From the NCBI RefSeq assembly GCF_000423705.1, contig NZ_AUIM01000011.1, forward strand, positions 62,001-126,000: 64,000 bases of DNA, read 5' to 3'. A program made the position numbers and the translations under genes. Positions 1 through 9,477 of this stretch are shown here, in pieces (the first letter of the stretch is position 1; the number at the start of each line of letters is the position of its first letter). The stretch comes from Stappia stellulata DSM 5886 (lineage in GTDB: Bacteria; Pseudomonadota; Alphaproteobacteria; Rhizobiales; Stappiaceae). The notes below the pieces were generated by a model. That model did not search any database. It had not been told where the DNA came from and worked only from the letters and a program-made list of their open reading frames with translations.

Positions 1-246
1 CGCTTCTCACGATCTATCCGGCGAAAGGGGCCTACATGTGGCGCGAGACGCAAACAGACAGGCAGCGCTTCGCGAAAACACCGGCAAGCCGAACGGGCGG
101 GCATCTTCGGGGCGCCCCGTTTCACCTGTGCGGACGGGATTTGTTCCGGGGCCACGACAGGCTTGAAAGCGCCATCGACCACGCCACGGGCTGCATGATA
201 GTCTCACGTTCGACGCGCATGAAACCGGCACGTCCAGGAGTTTGAG
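1..246. other. Upstream region of the LysE-type exporter gene
   Basis: No convincing gene was seen in these bases. Open frames on both strands have unlikely, arginine-rich or low-complexity translations. The last bases hold a good ribosome binding site, CAGGAG seven bases before the ATG of the exporter gene. A gene lying mostly outside the window on the left cannot be excluded. Confidence 0.5.
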
Positions 247-891
247 ATGGCATTCTTGCCCGACCCCGCCACGATGGTCACCTTCACGCTGGCCTGCCTT
301 GTGCTCGTGCTCACGCCCGGTCCGGACATGACGCTCTTCGTCGGCCGTTCGCTCTCGGAAGGCCGCGCGTCCGGCATGGCTTCCATGCTCGGCGCGCTTG
401 CCGGCAACGTGATCCACACGCTCTTGATCGCCTTCGGCCTTTCGGCCCTGATCGCAGCGTCCGCGCAGGCCTTCTTCGTCGTCAAGATCGCCGGCGCAAT
501 CTATCTGCTGTGGCTTGCCGTCCAGAGCATCCGCCAGGGGTCCGCGCTTTCGGTCACCCCGGACACGACAGCCCAGCGCAAGCCGCTGTCGCGCGTCTTT
601 GCGACCGGCATCCTGGTCAATTTGCTGAACCCGAAGATCATCCTGTTCTTCCTGACATTCCTGCCGCAGTTCGTCGCCGCGCACGATCCCGACGCCGCGG
701 CCAAGATGCTTTTTCTCGGGCTCTACATGGTTCTGTTTTCCCTGCCGTTTTGCGCCGGGATGGTGCTGATGGCGGAAGGCTTCTCGAAATCGCTGCGCCG
801 CTCGCCACGCATCATGCGCGCCATCGATTGGCTCTTCGCCGGCATCATCGGCGGCTTTGCCGTCAAGATCCTGCTCACCAGCCGCACCTGA
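247..891 (+). CDS. LysE/RhtB family amino-acid exporter
   Basis: The product is a 214-residue inner-membrane protein of the LysE/RhtB/LeuE family. These proteins export amino acids such as lysine, arginine, homoserine or leucine using the proton gradient. The family signature LTPGPDMTLFV lies at about residues 22-32, and the protein is almost entirely made of hydrophobic segments consistent with six membrane helices. Length is typical of the family. The ATG is preceded by CAGGAG at good spacing. It stands 61 bases before an aminotransferase gene on the same strand, so the two may be co-transcribed. Substrate cannot be told from sequence. Confidence 0.9.
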   Translation: MAFLPDPATMVTFTLACLVLVLTPGPDMTLFVGRSLSEGRASGMASMLGALAGNVIHTLLIAFGLSALIAASAQAFFVVKIAGAIYLLWLAVQSIRQGSALSVTPDTTAQRKPLSRVFATGILVNLLNPKIILFFLTFLPQFVAAHDPDAAAKMLFLGLYMVLFSLPFCAGMVLMAEGFSKSLRRSPRIMRAIDWLFAGIIGGFAVKILLTSRT

Positions 892-952
892 CAACACCAG
901 CTCCGTTTCATTTGTTTCCCGCAACCAGAAGATCCCGCGAAATCAAAGACTC

Positions 953-2278
953 ATGACCCACATCTTTCCGCGACATACCGCCATGCGCCCGCCCCACGCC
1001 GTTTCGGGCGACGGCTGCTACATCATCGACAGCACGGGAAAACGCTACCTCGACGCCTCGGGCGGGGCGGCCGTGTCCTGTCTTGGCCATTCCGACAAGA
1101 CGGTGACGGAGGCAGTCAAACGCCAGCTCGACACGCTTGCCTTCGCCCACACCGGCTTTTTCACCACCGATATCGCGGAAGACCTCGCAGACCTTCTGAT
1201 CGCCAACGCCCCGGAGGGCCTTGAGCGCGTCTATCTGGTCTCCGGCGGATCGGAGGCAACGGAAGCGGCGATCAAGCTCGCCCGGCAATATCACCTGGAA
1301 CGGGGCGACCCGTCGCGGGCACGCATCATCGCGCGCCGCCAGAGCTATCACGGCAACACGCTCGGCGCGCTGTCCGCCGGCGGAAACATGTGGCGCCGCG
1401 AGCCGTTCAAGCCGTTGCTGGTCGACATGTCCCACATCTCGCCCTGCTACGCCTATCGCGGCCAGGCCGACGGCGAGAGCGAGGCCGATTACGGTCGCCG
1501 CGTCGCCGACGAGCTCGAGTCCGAGATCCTGCGGCTCGGACCGGAAACGGTTGCCGCCTTCATCGCCGAACCGGTCGTCGGCGCGACGCTTGGCGCGGTG
1601 CCCGCGGTCGAGGGATATTTCAAGCGCATCCGCGAGATCTGCGACCGTCACGGCGTTCTGCTGATCCTCGACGAGGTGATGTGCGGCATGGGCCGGACCG
1701 GCCACCTCTTCGCCTGCGAGGCGGACGGGGTGTCCCCGGACATCCTGTGCATCGCCAAGGGGCTTGGCGCCGGCTATCAGCCGATCGGCGCGATGCTGTG
1801 CAGCGGCGAGATCTATCGCGCCATCGAGGAGGGCTCCGGCTTCTTCCAGCACGGACATACCTATCTCGGGCATCCGGCCGCCGCTGCGGCCGGACATGCC
1901 GTGGTCTCCTCCCTGCTGGAGCGCGATCTGGTCACCCGCGCCCGCACCATGGGCGAAACGGTGAAATCCGCCCTGGTCGAGCGTTTCGGCCAGCACCCGC
2001 ATGTCGGCGACATTCGCGGACGCGGCATGTTCCTCGGTCTGGAGCTGGTGGAGGACCGCGAGACCAAGGCCCCCTTCGATCCTGCCCGCAAGCTGCACGC
2101 AACCATCAAGAAAGCCGCCTTTGCGCGCGGTCTCGTCTGCTATCCGATGGGCGGCACGCTCGACGGGCGCTCCGGCGACCATGTGCTGCTGGCTCCGCCC
2201 TTCATCCTGGAAGAGGCACAGGTCACCGAACTCGTCGACAAGCTTTCCGGCGCCGTAGCGGACGCCCTGGCACATTGA
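953..2278 (+). CDS. Class III pyridoxal-phosphate aminotransferase
   Basis: This is a 441-residue fold-type I aminotransferase of class III (omega-amino acid:pyruvate, ornithine, or DAPA type), a cytosolic enzyme moving an amino group from an amine or omega-amino acid to a keto acid. Visible motifs are GGSEATEAAIKLARQYH near residue 98 (phosphate binding), YHGN near 132, LILDEVMCGMGRTG with the ring-binding Asp240, and IAKGLGAGYQPIGA with the cofactor lysine K269. A longer reading frame upstream to 857 is unlikely because its first 32 residues do not look like protein. The stop overlaps the TTG start of the next gene (TTGA), so translation is probably coupled. Substrate is unresolved; the LysE exporter upstream hints at amino-acid metabolism. 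Confidence 0.9.
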   Translation: MTHIFPRHTAMRPPHAVSGDGCYIIDSTGKRYLDASGGAAVSCLGHSDKTVTEAVKRQLDTLAFAHTGFFTTDIAEDLADLLIANAPEGLERVYLVSGGSEATEAAIKLARQYHLERGDPSRARIIARRQSYHGNTLGALSAGGNMWRREPFKPLLVDMSHISPCYAYRGQADGESEADYGRRVADELESEILRLGPETVAAFIAEPVVGATLGAVPAVEGYFKRIREICDRHGVLLILDEVMCGMGRTGHLFACEADGVSPDILCIAKGLGAGYQPIGAMLCSGEIYRAIEEGSGFFQHGHTYLGHPAAAAAGHAVVSSLLERDLVTRARTMGETVKSALVERFGQHPHVGDIRGRGMFLGLELVEDRETKAPFDPARKLHATIKKAAFARGLVCYPMGGTLDGRSGDHVLLAPPFILEEAQVTELVDKLSGAVADALAH

Positions 2279-3090
2279 ACGCCCCGCGCCCCAGTCCCGC
2301 CAAGTTTCTGGCGAGACTGGCGGTGCTCGTCTGCGCACTCCCGCTCGCGGCCGCCGCGACACAGACGGACCAAATCCAGATCTCACTGCCGGACGGATGC
2401 CTTCCGGACGACGTCGCCGCCGCGCAGGACATCGAAGGTCGGCTTCGAGGGGCGGAACTGAGCGCAAGGGATGGCAACATGTATCGGCAGATCGATCTTC
2501 ACATCCCGGCGGAGGTTTCGGGTGTCATGGCGGACGGGGGAACGATCCGTCAGCTGCGGTTTTCGGATGTCGCGGGCCGCCCCGATCGCTGGCAACGCCG
2601 GCGCGGGCATCTCGTCGACGCCGTCTCCGGCGGCTGGGTCGCCAAAGACCTTGTCGAAAGGGGCCTTGCGATCGCGGCGCCCGACCGCGCCCGCCCCGGC
2701 TGTTTTCCATCCCTCCTGAAGGTCGAGAGCACGGCCCGCGCCCGCAAACAGGGTCTTTGGGCAAGCGAAAAAGTGCACTCCGCCCACCGTCCGGACGCCC
2801 TGCTTGCACGCGTTGGGCACTACACGCTGGTCGCCGGACGGGTGCTGTCCGTTGGAGAAACCCGCTCAACGCTCTATCTGAATTTCGGGTACCGCTGGAG
2901 CCGGGACTTCACCGCAACGATTGCCAAGGAGGAATTGGATGCATTCATCGCTGCCGGGGTTGACGCGGGGTCCCTTGAAGGGGCAGCTATTCGTGTTCGC
3001 GGCATGCTTCGGCAGTCTGGCGGACCCCTTGTCGAGATCTCCCACCCCGCACAGATCGAGCGGCTCGAAACGGATGGCGCGCGCCGGTGA
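2275..3090 (+). CDS. Secreted thermonuclease-like (SNase fold) protein, probably catalytically degenerate
   Basis: The 271-residue product begins at TTG 2275 inside the stop of the aminotransferase gene. That start gives a clean signal peptide, with a hydrophobic run and AAA cleavage site near residue 28. The middle, about residues 60-170, resembles the staphylococcal nuclease fold, including the late ARARKQGLW segment typical of thermonuclease-family proteins. The usual IDAPE loop reads FSDVAGRP, so the general-base glutamate is not evident and nuclease activity is doubtful. The C-terminal 100 residues have a beta-rich, OB-like appearance. Its end overlaps a possible GTG of the M48 protease gene (GTGA). 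The exported location and pairing with a protease lipoprotein suggest a periplasmic or envelope role; the function is otherwise unknown. Confidence 0.75.
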   Translation: MNAPRPSPAKFLARLAVLVCALPLAAAATQTDQIQISLPDGCLPDDVAAAQDIEGRLRGAELSARDGNMYRQIDLHIPAEVSGVMADGGTIRQLRFSDVAGRPDRWQRRRGHLVDAVSGGWVAKDLVERGLAIAAPDRARPGCFPSLLKVESTARARKQGLWASEKVHSAHRPDALLARVGHYTLVAGRVLSVGETRSTLYLNFGYRWSRDFTATIAKEELDAFIAAGVDAGSLEGAAIRVRGMLRQSGGPLVEISHPAQIERLETDGARR

Positions 3091-3125
3091 ACACCTTCCC
3101 GTCCCTTGACGTCCTGAGCGGACAC

Positions 3126-4565
3126 ATGCGCCGATGGCTTGCCACCGGTGCAGCCCTGCTGATCTTGTCCGGCTGCCAGATCTCCGGCTCCTCGCCCATC
3201 GAGATCGGGACGCCGGCGCCGGGAACCCTGCGCCCGGGGCTGGCGGCGGACCTCGGGGCGCGCGAGCATCCCCGCGTGGTGGCGACCTATGGCGGCATCT
3301 ATGAAAACAGGGGCGCGGAACGCGCCGTCGCCCAGGTCGTCGGGCGGCTGGTGGAAGCCTCGGACGATCCGTCCCAGACCTATCGCATCACCATCCTGAA
3401 CTCGCCGGCCGTCAACGCCTTTGCGCTTCCGGGCGGCTATCTCTATGTGACCCGCGGTCTGCTGGCGCTTGCCACCGACACCTCTGAAGTCGCCGCCGTT
3501 CTCGCGCACGAGATGGCGCATGTAACCGCAAGCCACGCGATCAAACGCCAGGAGCGCGCGGAAGCGACGGAACTCGCCGGGCGCGTGCTCGGCAATGTGG
3601 TGCGCGATCCGGACCAGGCGCGTGCCGCGATCATGTCCTCGCAACTGTCATTCGCACGGTTTTCGCAAATCCAGGAACTGGAAGCCGATGCGGTCGGCGT
3701 GCGCACGCTTGCACGCGCGCGTTACGACCCCTTTGCTTCCGCACGTTTTTTGATGTCGATGGGAAAATTCGCGGCCTATCAGAGTGCCCAGGGCGACCAG
3801 AGCACGGCCCCGGACTTCCTCTCGTCGCATCCGACCACGCCGGAGCGGATCCAGACCGCCGTGCGCGCCGCGCGCCAGGTCGGCGCCCCCGGCCTCGGCG
3901 AGCGCGACCGCGACGCCTATCTCACCAAGATCGACGGCATGCTCTATGGCGACGATCCGCTCGAAGGCTTCATTCGCGGCCGCTCCTTCCTGCACAAGGC
4001 GCTCGGCATCAGCTTCACCGTGCCGCGGGGCTTCGTGCTGGAAAACTCGCCCGAAGCCGTGCTCGCCAGCAACTCCTCCGGCACCGCATTGCGCTTCGAC
4101 GGAGCGGATCTGACCGATTTCGCCTCGCTCAGCGCCTATATGACCAGCGGCTGGATCAACGGACTGGTGCGCGACAGCGTGCGCGAGGACACCGTGAACG
4201 GGCTTCCCGCAGTCACCGCATCCGCCGTGACGGACGGCTGGTCGTTCCGCATCGCGGTCGTGCGCATCGGGCGCACCGGTTACCGTTTCATCTTTGCCTC
4301 GCGCACCGGCGGCTCCGCCTTCACCCGCGACTACGAGAAGACGGTGCAAAGCTTCCGCCAACTCACGCCGACGGAACGCGCCCGTCTGCGGCCGTTGCGC
4401 ATCAAGGTCATCCGCGCCGATGCCGGCGACACGCCGGAACGGCTCGCCGTCGGCATGAGCGGCGTGGAGCCCTCGCGCCGGCTGACGCTGTTTTCGATTC
4501 TCAACCAGACACCGCCAGGCGAGGCGATCCCCGCCGGCACGCCGCTGAAGCTGGTGGTCGACTGA
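3126..4565 (+). CDS. M48-family metalloprotease lipoprotein
   Basis: The 479-residue product is an exported zinc protease. It starts with a short lipoprotein signal ending in LILSGC, so Cys17 should be lipidated and the enzyme anchored in the periplasm. HEMAH at residues 128-132 is the HExxH zinc motif, and a downstream ELEAD supplies the third ligand glutamate, as in M48 peptidases. The C-terminal half is the extra domain seen in alphaproteobacterial M48 lipoproteins. I chose ATG 3126 because GAGCGG precedes it and the signal peptide then begins properly. A GTG at 3087, overlapping the previous stop, would add 13 residues before the signal. Such proteases usually act on misfolded outer-membrane proteins or in envelope quality control. 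Confidence 0.88.
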   Translation: MRRWLATGAALLILSGCQISGSSPIEIGTPAPGTLRPGLAADLGAREHPRVVATYGGIYENRGAERAVAQVVGRLVEASDDPSQTYRITILNSPAVNAFALPGGYLYVTRGLLALATDTSEVAAVLAHEMAHVTASHAIKRQERAEATELAGRVLGNVVRDPDQARAAIMSSQLSFARFSQIQELEADAVGVRTLARARYDPFASARFLMSMGKFAAYQSAQGDQSTAPDFLSSHPTTPERIQTAVRAARQVGAPGLGERDRDAYLTKIDGMLYGDDPLEGFIRGRSFLHKALGISFTVPRGFVLENSPEAVLASNSSGTALRFDGADLTDFASLSAYMTSGWINGLVRDSVREDTVNGLPAVTASAVTDGWSFRIAVVRIGRTGYRFIFASRTGGSAFTRDYEKTVQSFRQLTPTERARLRPLRIKVIRADAGDTPERLAVGMSGVEPSRRLTLFSILNQTPPGEAIPAGTPLKLVVD

Positions 4566-4720
4566 CCGGCTCCCGAAGACGGCTCAGCCGCCATCGACCT
4601 TGCTGTATCCGATTTCCAATTTTCAACGCTTTATCAGACTGCTTGGAAATTCGACGAGTTTCTGATAACACTACCTATCGGGACAATAAATCCCATCACG
4701 ATAAAGTATTAAAGACGAAT

Positions 4721-5671
4721 ATGCCTCCCCAAGAAACAATCGGCATCATGATTTGCACTGCAGAGCGCCCTCAAATGCTGGAGGCGTGCTTGAGAACTTT
4801 AGCTACACAAGAACTTCTGGAATTCGATCGCGCAGAGATCTGTGTAATTGACAATTGCGAGAAAAGAAGCGCTCAAGCTGTTGTAGAAAAACTGGCCGAC
4901 CTGGGCGGCTGGCCCATCCACTATTTTCGCGAAGTGCGAAAAGGCATTCCTTACGCACGAAATCACTCAATCGATGTGGCACTCGATCGCAGCTACAGTT
5001 GGATCGCGCTCATTGATGACGACGAGAAGGCCAGTGAGGGCTGGCTCGCGGCACTGCTGCAGGTTGCCCGAAATGAAGCCGCAGACGTCGTTTCCGGGCC
5101 GGTCATCAGGTCCTATGCCGCTGCGCCCCCGTCGTGGTGGAAAACTCTGAAGCCGATCAACGGCTCGACCGGCGCGGTTCTGACTGAAGCGCCTACAAAC
5201 AATACGCTCTTCGCCCGGAAGTTAATCGATCCGCATCAATGCGGACTTCGCTTCGAGAATGCACTCACCTTTGGATTTGAAGATATCGACTTCTTCCAGC
5301 GAGCACATGCGCTGGGGTGCAAAATAGTCTGGGCTCCAGACGCCATTGTCGAAGAAGAAATCCCGCGAAGCCGAGTGAGCCCAGAACGTTTGTTGCAGCG
5401 CGCAATGTCGAGCGCAGCAGCTCACGCGTTCGCCACCAGTATCCGGAATGGTCGTCAGCGCTCTTTCCTAAAGTTCTTGCCACGAGCCAGTCGCCGCATA
5501 GTCGGAGGCGTAGGCCTGTCTGTTGCAGCGTGGCCGTTTCATGCGATTGGTCTTTCTCGCGGCACACATTTCCACTACAAGGGCCGCCTGCGTTTGGCTC
5601 GCGGCATCGGCAACGTTCGCGGCCTTTTTAAACGCCCTCCCGACTACTATGGCACTATTGACGGGCATTGA
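4721..5671 (+). CDS. Family 2 glycosyltransferase
   Basis: The 316-residue product is a GT-A fold glycosyltransferase of family 2, transferring a sugar from a nucleotide-sugar to a glycan or lipid carrier at the cytoplasmic membrane. The N-terminal nucleotide-binding strand GIMICTAERPQMLEACL is followed by LIDDDEKASEGWL carrying the metal-binding acidic triad, and FGFEDIDFFQRA holds the likely catalytic ED pair. A C-terminal hydrophobic stretch could tether it to the membrane. The ATG at 4721 is preferred; the frame extends to a TTG at 4643 but those 26 residues are polar and non-conserved in look. It is six bases upstream of a second glycosyltransferase, so the two form an operon. Acceptor and donor are unknown. 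Confidence 0.85.
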   Translation: MPPQETIGIMICTAERPQMLEACLRTLATQELLEFDRAEICVIDNCEKRSAQAVVEKLADLGGWPIHYFREVRKGIPYARNHSIDVALDRSYSWIALIDDDEKASEGWLAALLQVARNEAADVVSGPVIRSYAAAPPSWWKTLKPINGSTGAVLTEAPTNNTLFARKLIDPHQCGLRFENALTFGFEDIDFFQRAHALGCKIVWAPDAIVEEEIPRSRVSPERLLQRAMSSAAAHAFATSIRNGRQRSFLKFLPRASRRIVGGVGLSVAAWPFHAIGLSRGTHFHYKGRLRLARGIGNVRGLFKRPPDYYGTIDGH

Positions 5672-5677
5672 AACCTC

Positions 5678-6727
5678 ATGGTCGATTCATCTCCTCGCGT
5701 TTCGCATATTCACCTTGGGATCAAAGGAGGTGCTGAGCGCTTTTTTGTAAATCTTGTTCGCGCCTTGGCAGAGCGTGGCATTGCGCAACAAGCGTTTCTG
5801 TTTCCTGATCGCGTTTGGAAGGATCAGATCTCCGACGTTTGCTCAATTCATGAATTTGGTTTTAGCCGATCTCATATTGCCCGCTTTTTTATCAATCAAC
5901 GTATTTCCAGAATAAACAAGAATTTCGGCGCAAATGTCATGATGTCCTGGATGCCACAGGCATCACGCTGGTTGCCAGATGATCCTAATATACTCACACT
6001 GGCCAGACTTGGCGACTACCCTGAGAAGCTCGATTATTTCGTCAACTGCGACTATCTTGTATGCAATACGCCTGATATCGCAAAGAGCGTTGCTGAGTTG
6101 GGATGGCTTTCCGAGCGCACCAGGGTGATCTCGAATTTTACGGATGCCCGGATCGGCCCTTCAGTCCAGCGCTCTCAAATGTCGACTTCCGAAGACGAGT
6201 TCGTGATTCTGGGGATGGGGCGACTCGTCAAACGCAAAGGCTTCGATACACTAATTGACGCCCTAGGCCATACCTCAGAGCGGGTTATTCTATGGCTCAT
6301 GGGCGAGGGAGAGGAAGAGGCGGCGTTGCGTCAAATGATCGAAGAACGCGGTCTGGAGGCACGCGTTCGTTTTTTGGGCTGGACGCTGGATCCCTCACCA
6401 TACCTTGCGGCCGCGGATGCCCTTTGCATTCCTTCCCGGCATGAACCACTGGGCAATGTCGTACTAGAGGCATGGGCTTGCAAGAAACCCGTTGTCGCAA
6501 CGATGAGTGAAGGACCCAAGTGGCTGATCGAAGACCAGAAAAACGGTCTGCTGGTTCCCATCGATGACACCGCGGCGCTAGGGCACGCAATCGAACGTCT
6601 CTGCCGAGAGCCGGAATTGGCAAGTTACCTTGTGTCGAATGCGCAACATAAGCTGAATACGTCCCATTCACGCGAAGCGATTGCAGACGCGTATCTGGAC
6701 CTCTTCTCGTCAGGTCAGACTCGGTGA
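5678..6727 (+). CDS. Family 4 glycosyltransferase
   Basis: The 349-residue product is a GT-B fold, retaining glycosyltransferase of the GT4 (group 1) family. The N-terminal HLGIKGGAERFFVNLVRAL is the acceptor-side glycine motif, GMGRLVKRKGFDTLIDAL opens the donor domain, and EPLGNVVLEAWACKKPVVAT contains the two glutamates of the E-x7-E motif. Length is normal. It follows the GT2 gene by six bases on the same strand and ends facing the FkbM gene with 22 bases between stops. The gene has A/T-rich codon use like its island neighbours. The sugar substrate cannot be deduced. Confidence 0.88.
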   Translation: MVDSSPRVSHIHLGIKGGAERFFVNLVRALAERGIAQQAFLFPDRVWKDQISDVCSIHEFGFSRSHIARFFINQRISRINKNFGANVMMSWMPQASRWLPDDPNILTLARLGDYPEKLDYFVNCDYLVCNTPDIAKSVAELGWLSERTRVISNFTDARIGPSVQRSQMSTSEDEFVILGMGRLVKRKGFDTLIDALGHTSERVILWLMGEGEEEAALRQMIEERGLEARVRFLGWTLDPSPYLAAADALCIPSRHEPLGNVVLEAWACKKPVVATMSEGPKWLIEDQKNGLLVPIDDTAALGHAIERLCREPELASYLVSNAQHKLNTSHSREAIADAYLDLFSSGQTR

Positions 6728-6749
6728 TCTGAAATTCGACGTTTGGCGG

Positions 6750-7445
6750 TCACCGCAGATACAGCTCACTGATACCGTCGGCTGTTGCGAGATTAAATCC
6801 AGATAACTCCAGGTATCGACGCAGTTCGCCGATACGAGCGTCGCCAATAACATGGGGATGCATCTCGACGATGATCTTGTTGACCATGGCCAGGTCAGCA
6901 TTTGGCAAGAGGTCCGCTTCCGCCCCCTCGACGTCCAGCACAAGAACGGACGGCTCGAATGTGCTCATAACGTCTTGCATGCCGTCGCATTCGACTCGTG
7001 TTTTCCCTCCGAGATTACGATCATATAGGCTGGATGAAAATATATTTTCTGCGAAGTGAAAATCAAATGCGCCAGGCCGCGCGGCAATCGCTCTCGTTCG
7101 CAGGTTAGGCTCTAGTTGGTTCAAAGAAAAATTCTTATTTATCACACGCTCCAAAAGTGGGTTTGCTTCGTAAGAAAGCACATTGTCGCGGCCGCAGATC
7201 TTTGAACAAACCAGGCTAACAAGCCCAATACCCGCCCCAATCTCCAGAACCCGATCTGCCTTTGACAATGCCGCTCTAACGAGCCTCCGTTCAGGCTCCT
7301 CGTAGGTTTCCTTGTAGAGCCCCTGTCGAATGGTCTCCGTCACGTCCTCCCGAGACGTGGAAATCTTTACTCCGTCGATCGTAATCATGTCCGGATTCAA
7401 GAAGCGTCTCAACCGCTTTCTTATTTTACGCTTGAACTTATTCAT
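6750..7445 (-). CDS. FkbM-family methyltransferase
   Basis: The 231-residue product belongs to the FkbM family of S-adenosylmethionine-dependent O-methyltransferases, which often methylate sugar hydroxyls in glycan loci. VLEIGAGIGLVSLV at about residue 70 is the cofactor-binding motif I, and VLVLDVEGAEADLL is the typical FkbM DVEGAE motif near residue 170. A basic N-terminus (KFKRKIRKRLRR) may associate with membrane phospholipid. It is the last gene of the minus-strand arm of the island, four bases after the neighbouring methyltransferase gene, implying co-transcription. Substrate unknown; a polysaccharide sugar is the natural guess from the context. Confidence 0.88.
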   Translation of the reverse strand: MNKFKRKIRKRLRRFLNPDMITIDGVKISTSREDVTETIRQGLYKETYEEPERRLVRAALSKADRVLEIGAGIGLVSLVCSKICGRDNVLSYEANPLLERVINKNFSLNQLEPNLRTRAIAARPGAFDFHFAENIFSSSLYDRNLGGKTRVECDGMQDVMSTFEPSVLVLDVEGAEADLLPNADLAMVNKIIVEMHPHVIGDARIGELRRYLELSGFNLATADGISELYLR

Positions 7446-7449
7446 ACCT

Positions 7450-8358
7450 TTACCTCGCCACTAATTTTTGCTTGAAAAAAACAGCAAAAAAGGAGGCCTC
7501 TTTCGGATCTTGTGGAACTATATGCTCCCGGGCTGCCTTCATGTTTTCAGCCATTCCCATGCAGTCATTGAACTCCACTGCGATTTTCTCGGATGAGAAT
7601 TTCTTGGGTTTTCGACGCTGATGCCAATAGAATTCCCTCGTAATTCCGTTTCCAAGTGGCCAGATACGAACATCAAATGCGCCAATATCCGCTAGAAGAC
7701 GGTCTATCTGAGGAGCACCATACCGCCGATAGCCATGATATCTATGCTCAAAAAAGCTGGGTGGCGCGGGAACGAAATGCAAATGCGTCAATATACTAGA
7801 TGTCTCTGATTCGAGATTGAGTAGCGCTCCTCTATCATGTCGAATGTGCTCGAGCACCGATTGGGAAAAGATGCAATCCGCCTCGCCAATCGAAACCCGG
7901 TTTCTACCGATTTCCTGTTGGCGAAAAGAAACTCCGGGCCGCTCATATTGCCGCCATTGAGAACTTTGGAACGCGTCAAGACCAAGATAGTTTCGGTAGG
8001 AAATGACGTTCTTCAGGTATTTCGAGTAAATTCCGGACCCGCAACCAAGATCCACGACATCTGGCGACGTTGGAAACAGACTTGACATCATCGAAGCGAT
8101 GAAATCGAAGCACAGCACGCGGGTTGGGTTGCCGTTGTCGACAGCTTCACCGAAAAGCGCACGCAACCGCGTCGTATCCAATTCAGGCTCATAGGTCTCG
8201 ACCACTCCGGGAAGCGTTCCAAAGCCTTGCGTCCAACGTTCTACCAACGCATTTCCGCGGTATAAGAACCGCTGGATGCCAGTCAGCTTGTTATCCCCTG
8301 AAATCGGCGAAGCCGAACTGCTATACCTGTCCACGATCCGGTCCTTTAAAGCTCTCAC
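7450..8358 (-). CDS. Class I SAM-dependent methyltransferase
   Basis: The 302-residue product shows a Rossmann methyltransferase core. VVDLGCGSGIYSKYL near residue 100 is motif I binding S-adenosylmethionine, and the segment around FSQSVLEHI is the usual post-III region of methyltransferase type 11/12 proteins. The N-terminal 85 residues and the C-terminal tail are not recognisable. It lies between the GT4 gene and the FkbM gene on the same strand with small gaps. Within a glycan island it probably modifies a sugar, but no substrate can be named. Confidence 0.8.
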   Translation of the reverse strand: MRALKDRIVDRYSSSASPISGDNKLTGIQRFLYRGNALVERWTQGFGTLPGVVETYEPELDTTRLRALFGEAVDNGNPTRVLCFDFIASMMSSLFPTSPDVVDLGCGSGIYSKYLKNVISYRNYLGLDAFQSSQWRQYERPGVSFRQQEIGRNRVSIGEADCIFSQSVLEHIRHDRGALLNLESETSSILTHLHFVPAPPSFFEHRYHGYRRYGAPQIDRLLADIGAFDVRIWPLGNGITREFYWHQRRKPKKFSSEKIAVEFNDCMGMAENMKAAREHIVPQDPKEASFFAVFFKQKLVAR

Positions 8359-8406
8359 ACATGTGAAGTGACTTTCGAAAGAAAACAGATTCCGTTCTGA
8401 ATATCA

Positions 8407-9477
8407 TCACACAGTCGCACCAGCGATTCTCCCGTAGAGAGAATCCAAACTACTGGCTGTTTTTTGTATCGAGAAGTCGTATTCAACCCTTTTTCGCGCA
8501 CGCTCGGAGAGTTCTATCCGCATCACTGGGTTTCGGACAAGATCTGAAATTGCACCGGAAAAAGTGGCTAGATCCTCAGGACATATTTTCAAAGCGGCAT
8601 CTCCGCAGACTTCAGCGAGTCCACCGCGAAATGAAGCCACCAAAGCAGCGCCTCCGGCCATCGCTTCAATCGCGGTCCTTCCGAAAGGTTCCGCGAAAAT
8701 TGACGGCACCAACACGATACTCGCTGTTTCCATTTGAGCCTTGACCGCGGCAAACGGAACGTCTGTCTGAACCCGAGCACGTTCACCGAGCGGACTAAGA
8801 GCGCGGCGTACAGCCTGAAGGTATTCTTGGTTGTTATCTAGGGTTGAAAGAAGAAACTCCGACCGCCAGTCAGAAACATCCCTTAGGGCATGAGCGACTG
8901 CTGAAGCAGCCTCCAGCCCGCCCTTTACGGGGCTCGCTCGTCCCGCGAATAAAACTGTCTTTTCACGGTTCGACGAAGGGTTCCAGTCTCCGACATCAAG
9001 TCCATTGTAAATCGTGGATGTACGACTTGGATCTATGCCAAAGTCGCTAAGGCAGGCTTCTTGGCAAAACCGACTCACAAAAATACAATGAGCGAACCTA
9101 TCGATTTGTCGGCGCCTCCAAAACAACTTTATTTTGGAGAGCGGTAGACGCATTGAATTGTGCTTATAAAGAACGACCGGAGTATTCTTGAAATTCTTAG
9201 CGATTGAGTAAGCAGAAGGAATATGCTGGTGAACTACGATTAAATCAGGTCGCCAGTCCGAAAGGGCTTTTATAAAGGCTTTGATTGGGGATCTAGCATC
9301 AGGCGAAATACCTGTAAAAAAGACATCTTGAAACGGCTGATTGACCGCCACGCCAAAAACGCGCGTGCTACTACGGAAAGCCGAATGTCGAACGCTGTCG
9401 TGAACACAAAGATCAATAGCAGTGGCGCGCTCAGGGCCAAAATGCATGCCTTTCGGCAAGACGATTGCAATTTTCAT
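8407..9477 (-). CDS. Family 4 glycosyltransferase
   Basis: The 356-residue product is a second GT4 enzyme. VLFAGRASPVKGGLEAASAV begins the nucleotide-sugar domain, and EPFGRTAIEAMAGGAALVAS carries the E-x7-E catalytic and donor-binding motif. The N-terminal half is the acceptor-binding Rossmann domain beginning MKIAIVLPKG. ATG 9477 is preferred over an in-frame TTG at 9498 because it is a standard codon giving the usual beta-strand start. It is the first gene of the minus-strand arm of the island, separated from the YeeE gene by a 245-base AT-rich gap that should contain both promoters. Confidence 0.86.
   Translation of the reverse strand: MKIAIVLPKGMHFGPERATAIDLCVHDSVRHSAFRSSTRVFGVAVNQPFQDVFFTGISPDARSPIKAFIKALSDWRPDLIVVHQHIPSAYSIAKNFKNTPVVLYKHNSMRLPLSKIKLFWRRRQIDRFAHCIFVSRFCQEACLSDFGIDPSRTSTIYNGLDVGDWNPSSNREKTVLFAGRASPVKGGLEAASAVAHALRDVSDWRSEFLLSTLDNNQEYLQAVRRALSPLGERARVQTDVPFAAVKAQMETASIVLVPSIFAEPFGRTAIEAMAGGAALVASFRGGLAEVCGDAALKICPEDLATFSGAISDLVRNPVMRIELSERARKRVEYDFSIQKTASSLDSLYGRIAGATV

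Noticed and set aside
3087-3125. GTG start at 3087 for the M48 protease gene
   Set aside because: No ribosome site precedes it and it would place 13 extra residues before a standard lipoprotein signal. It remains possible through translational coupling.
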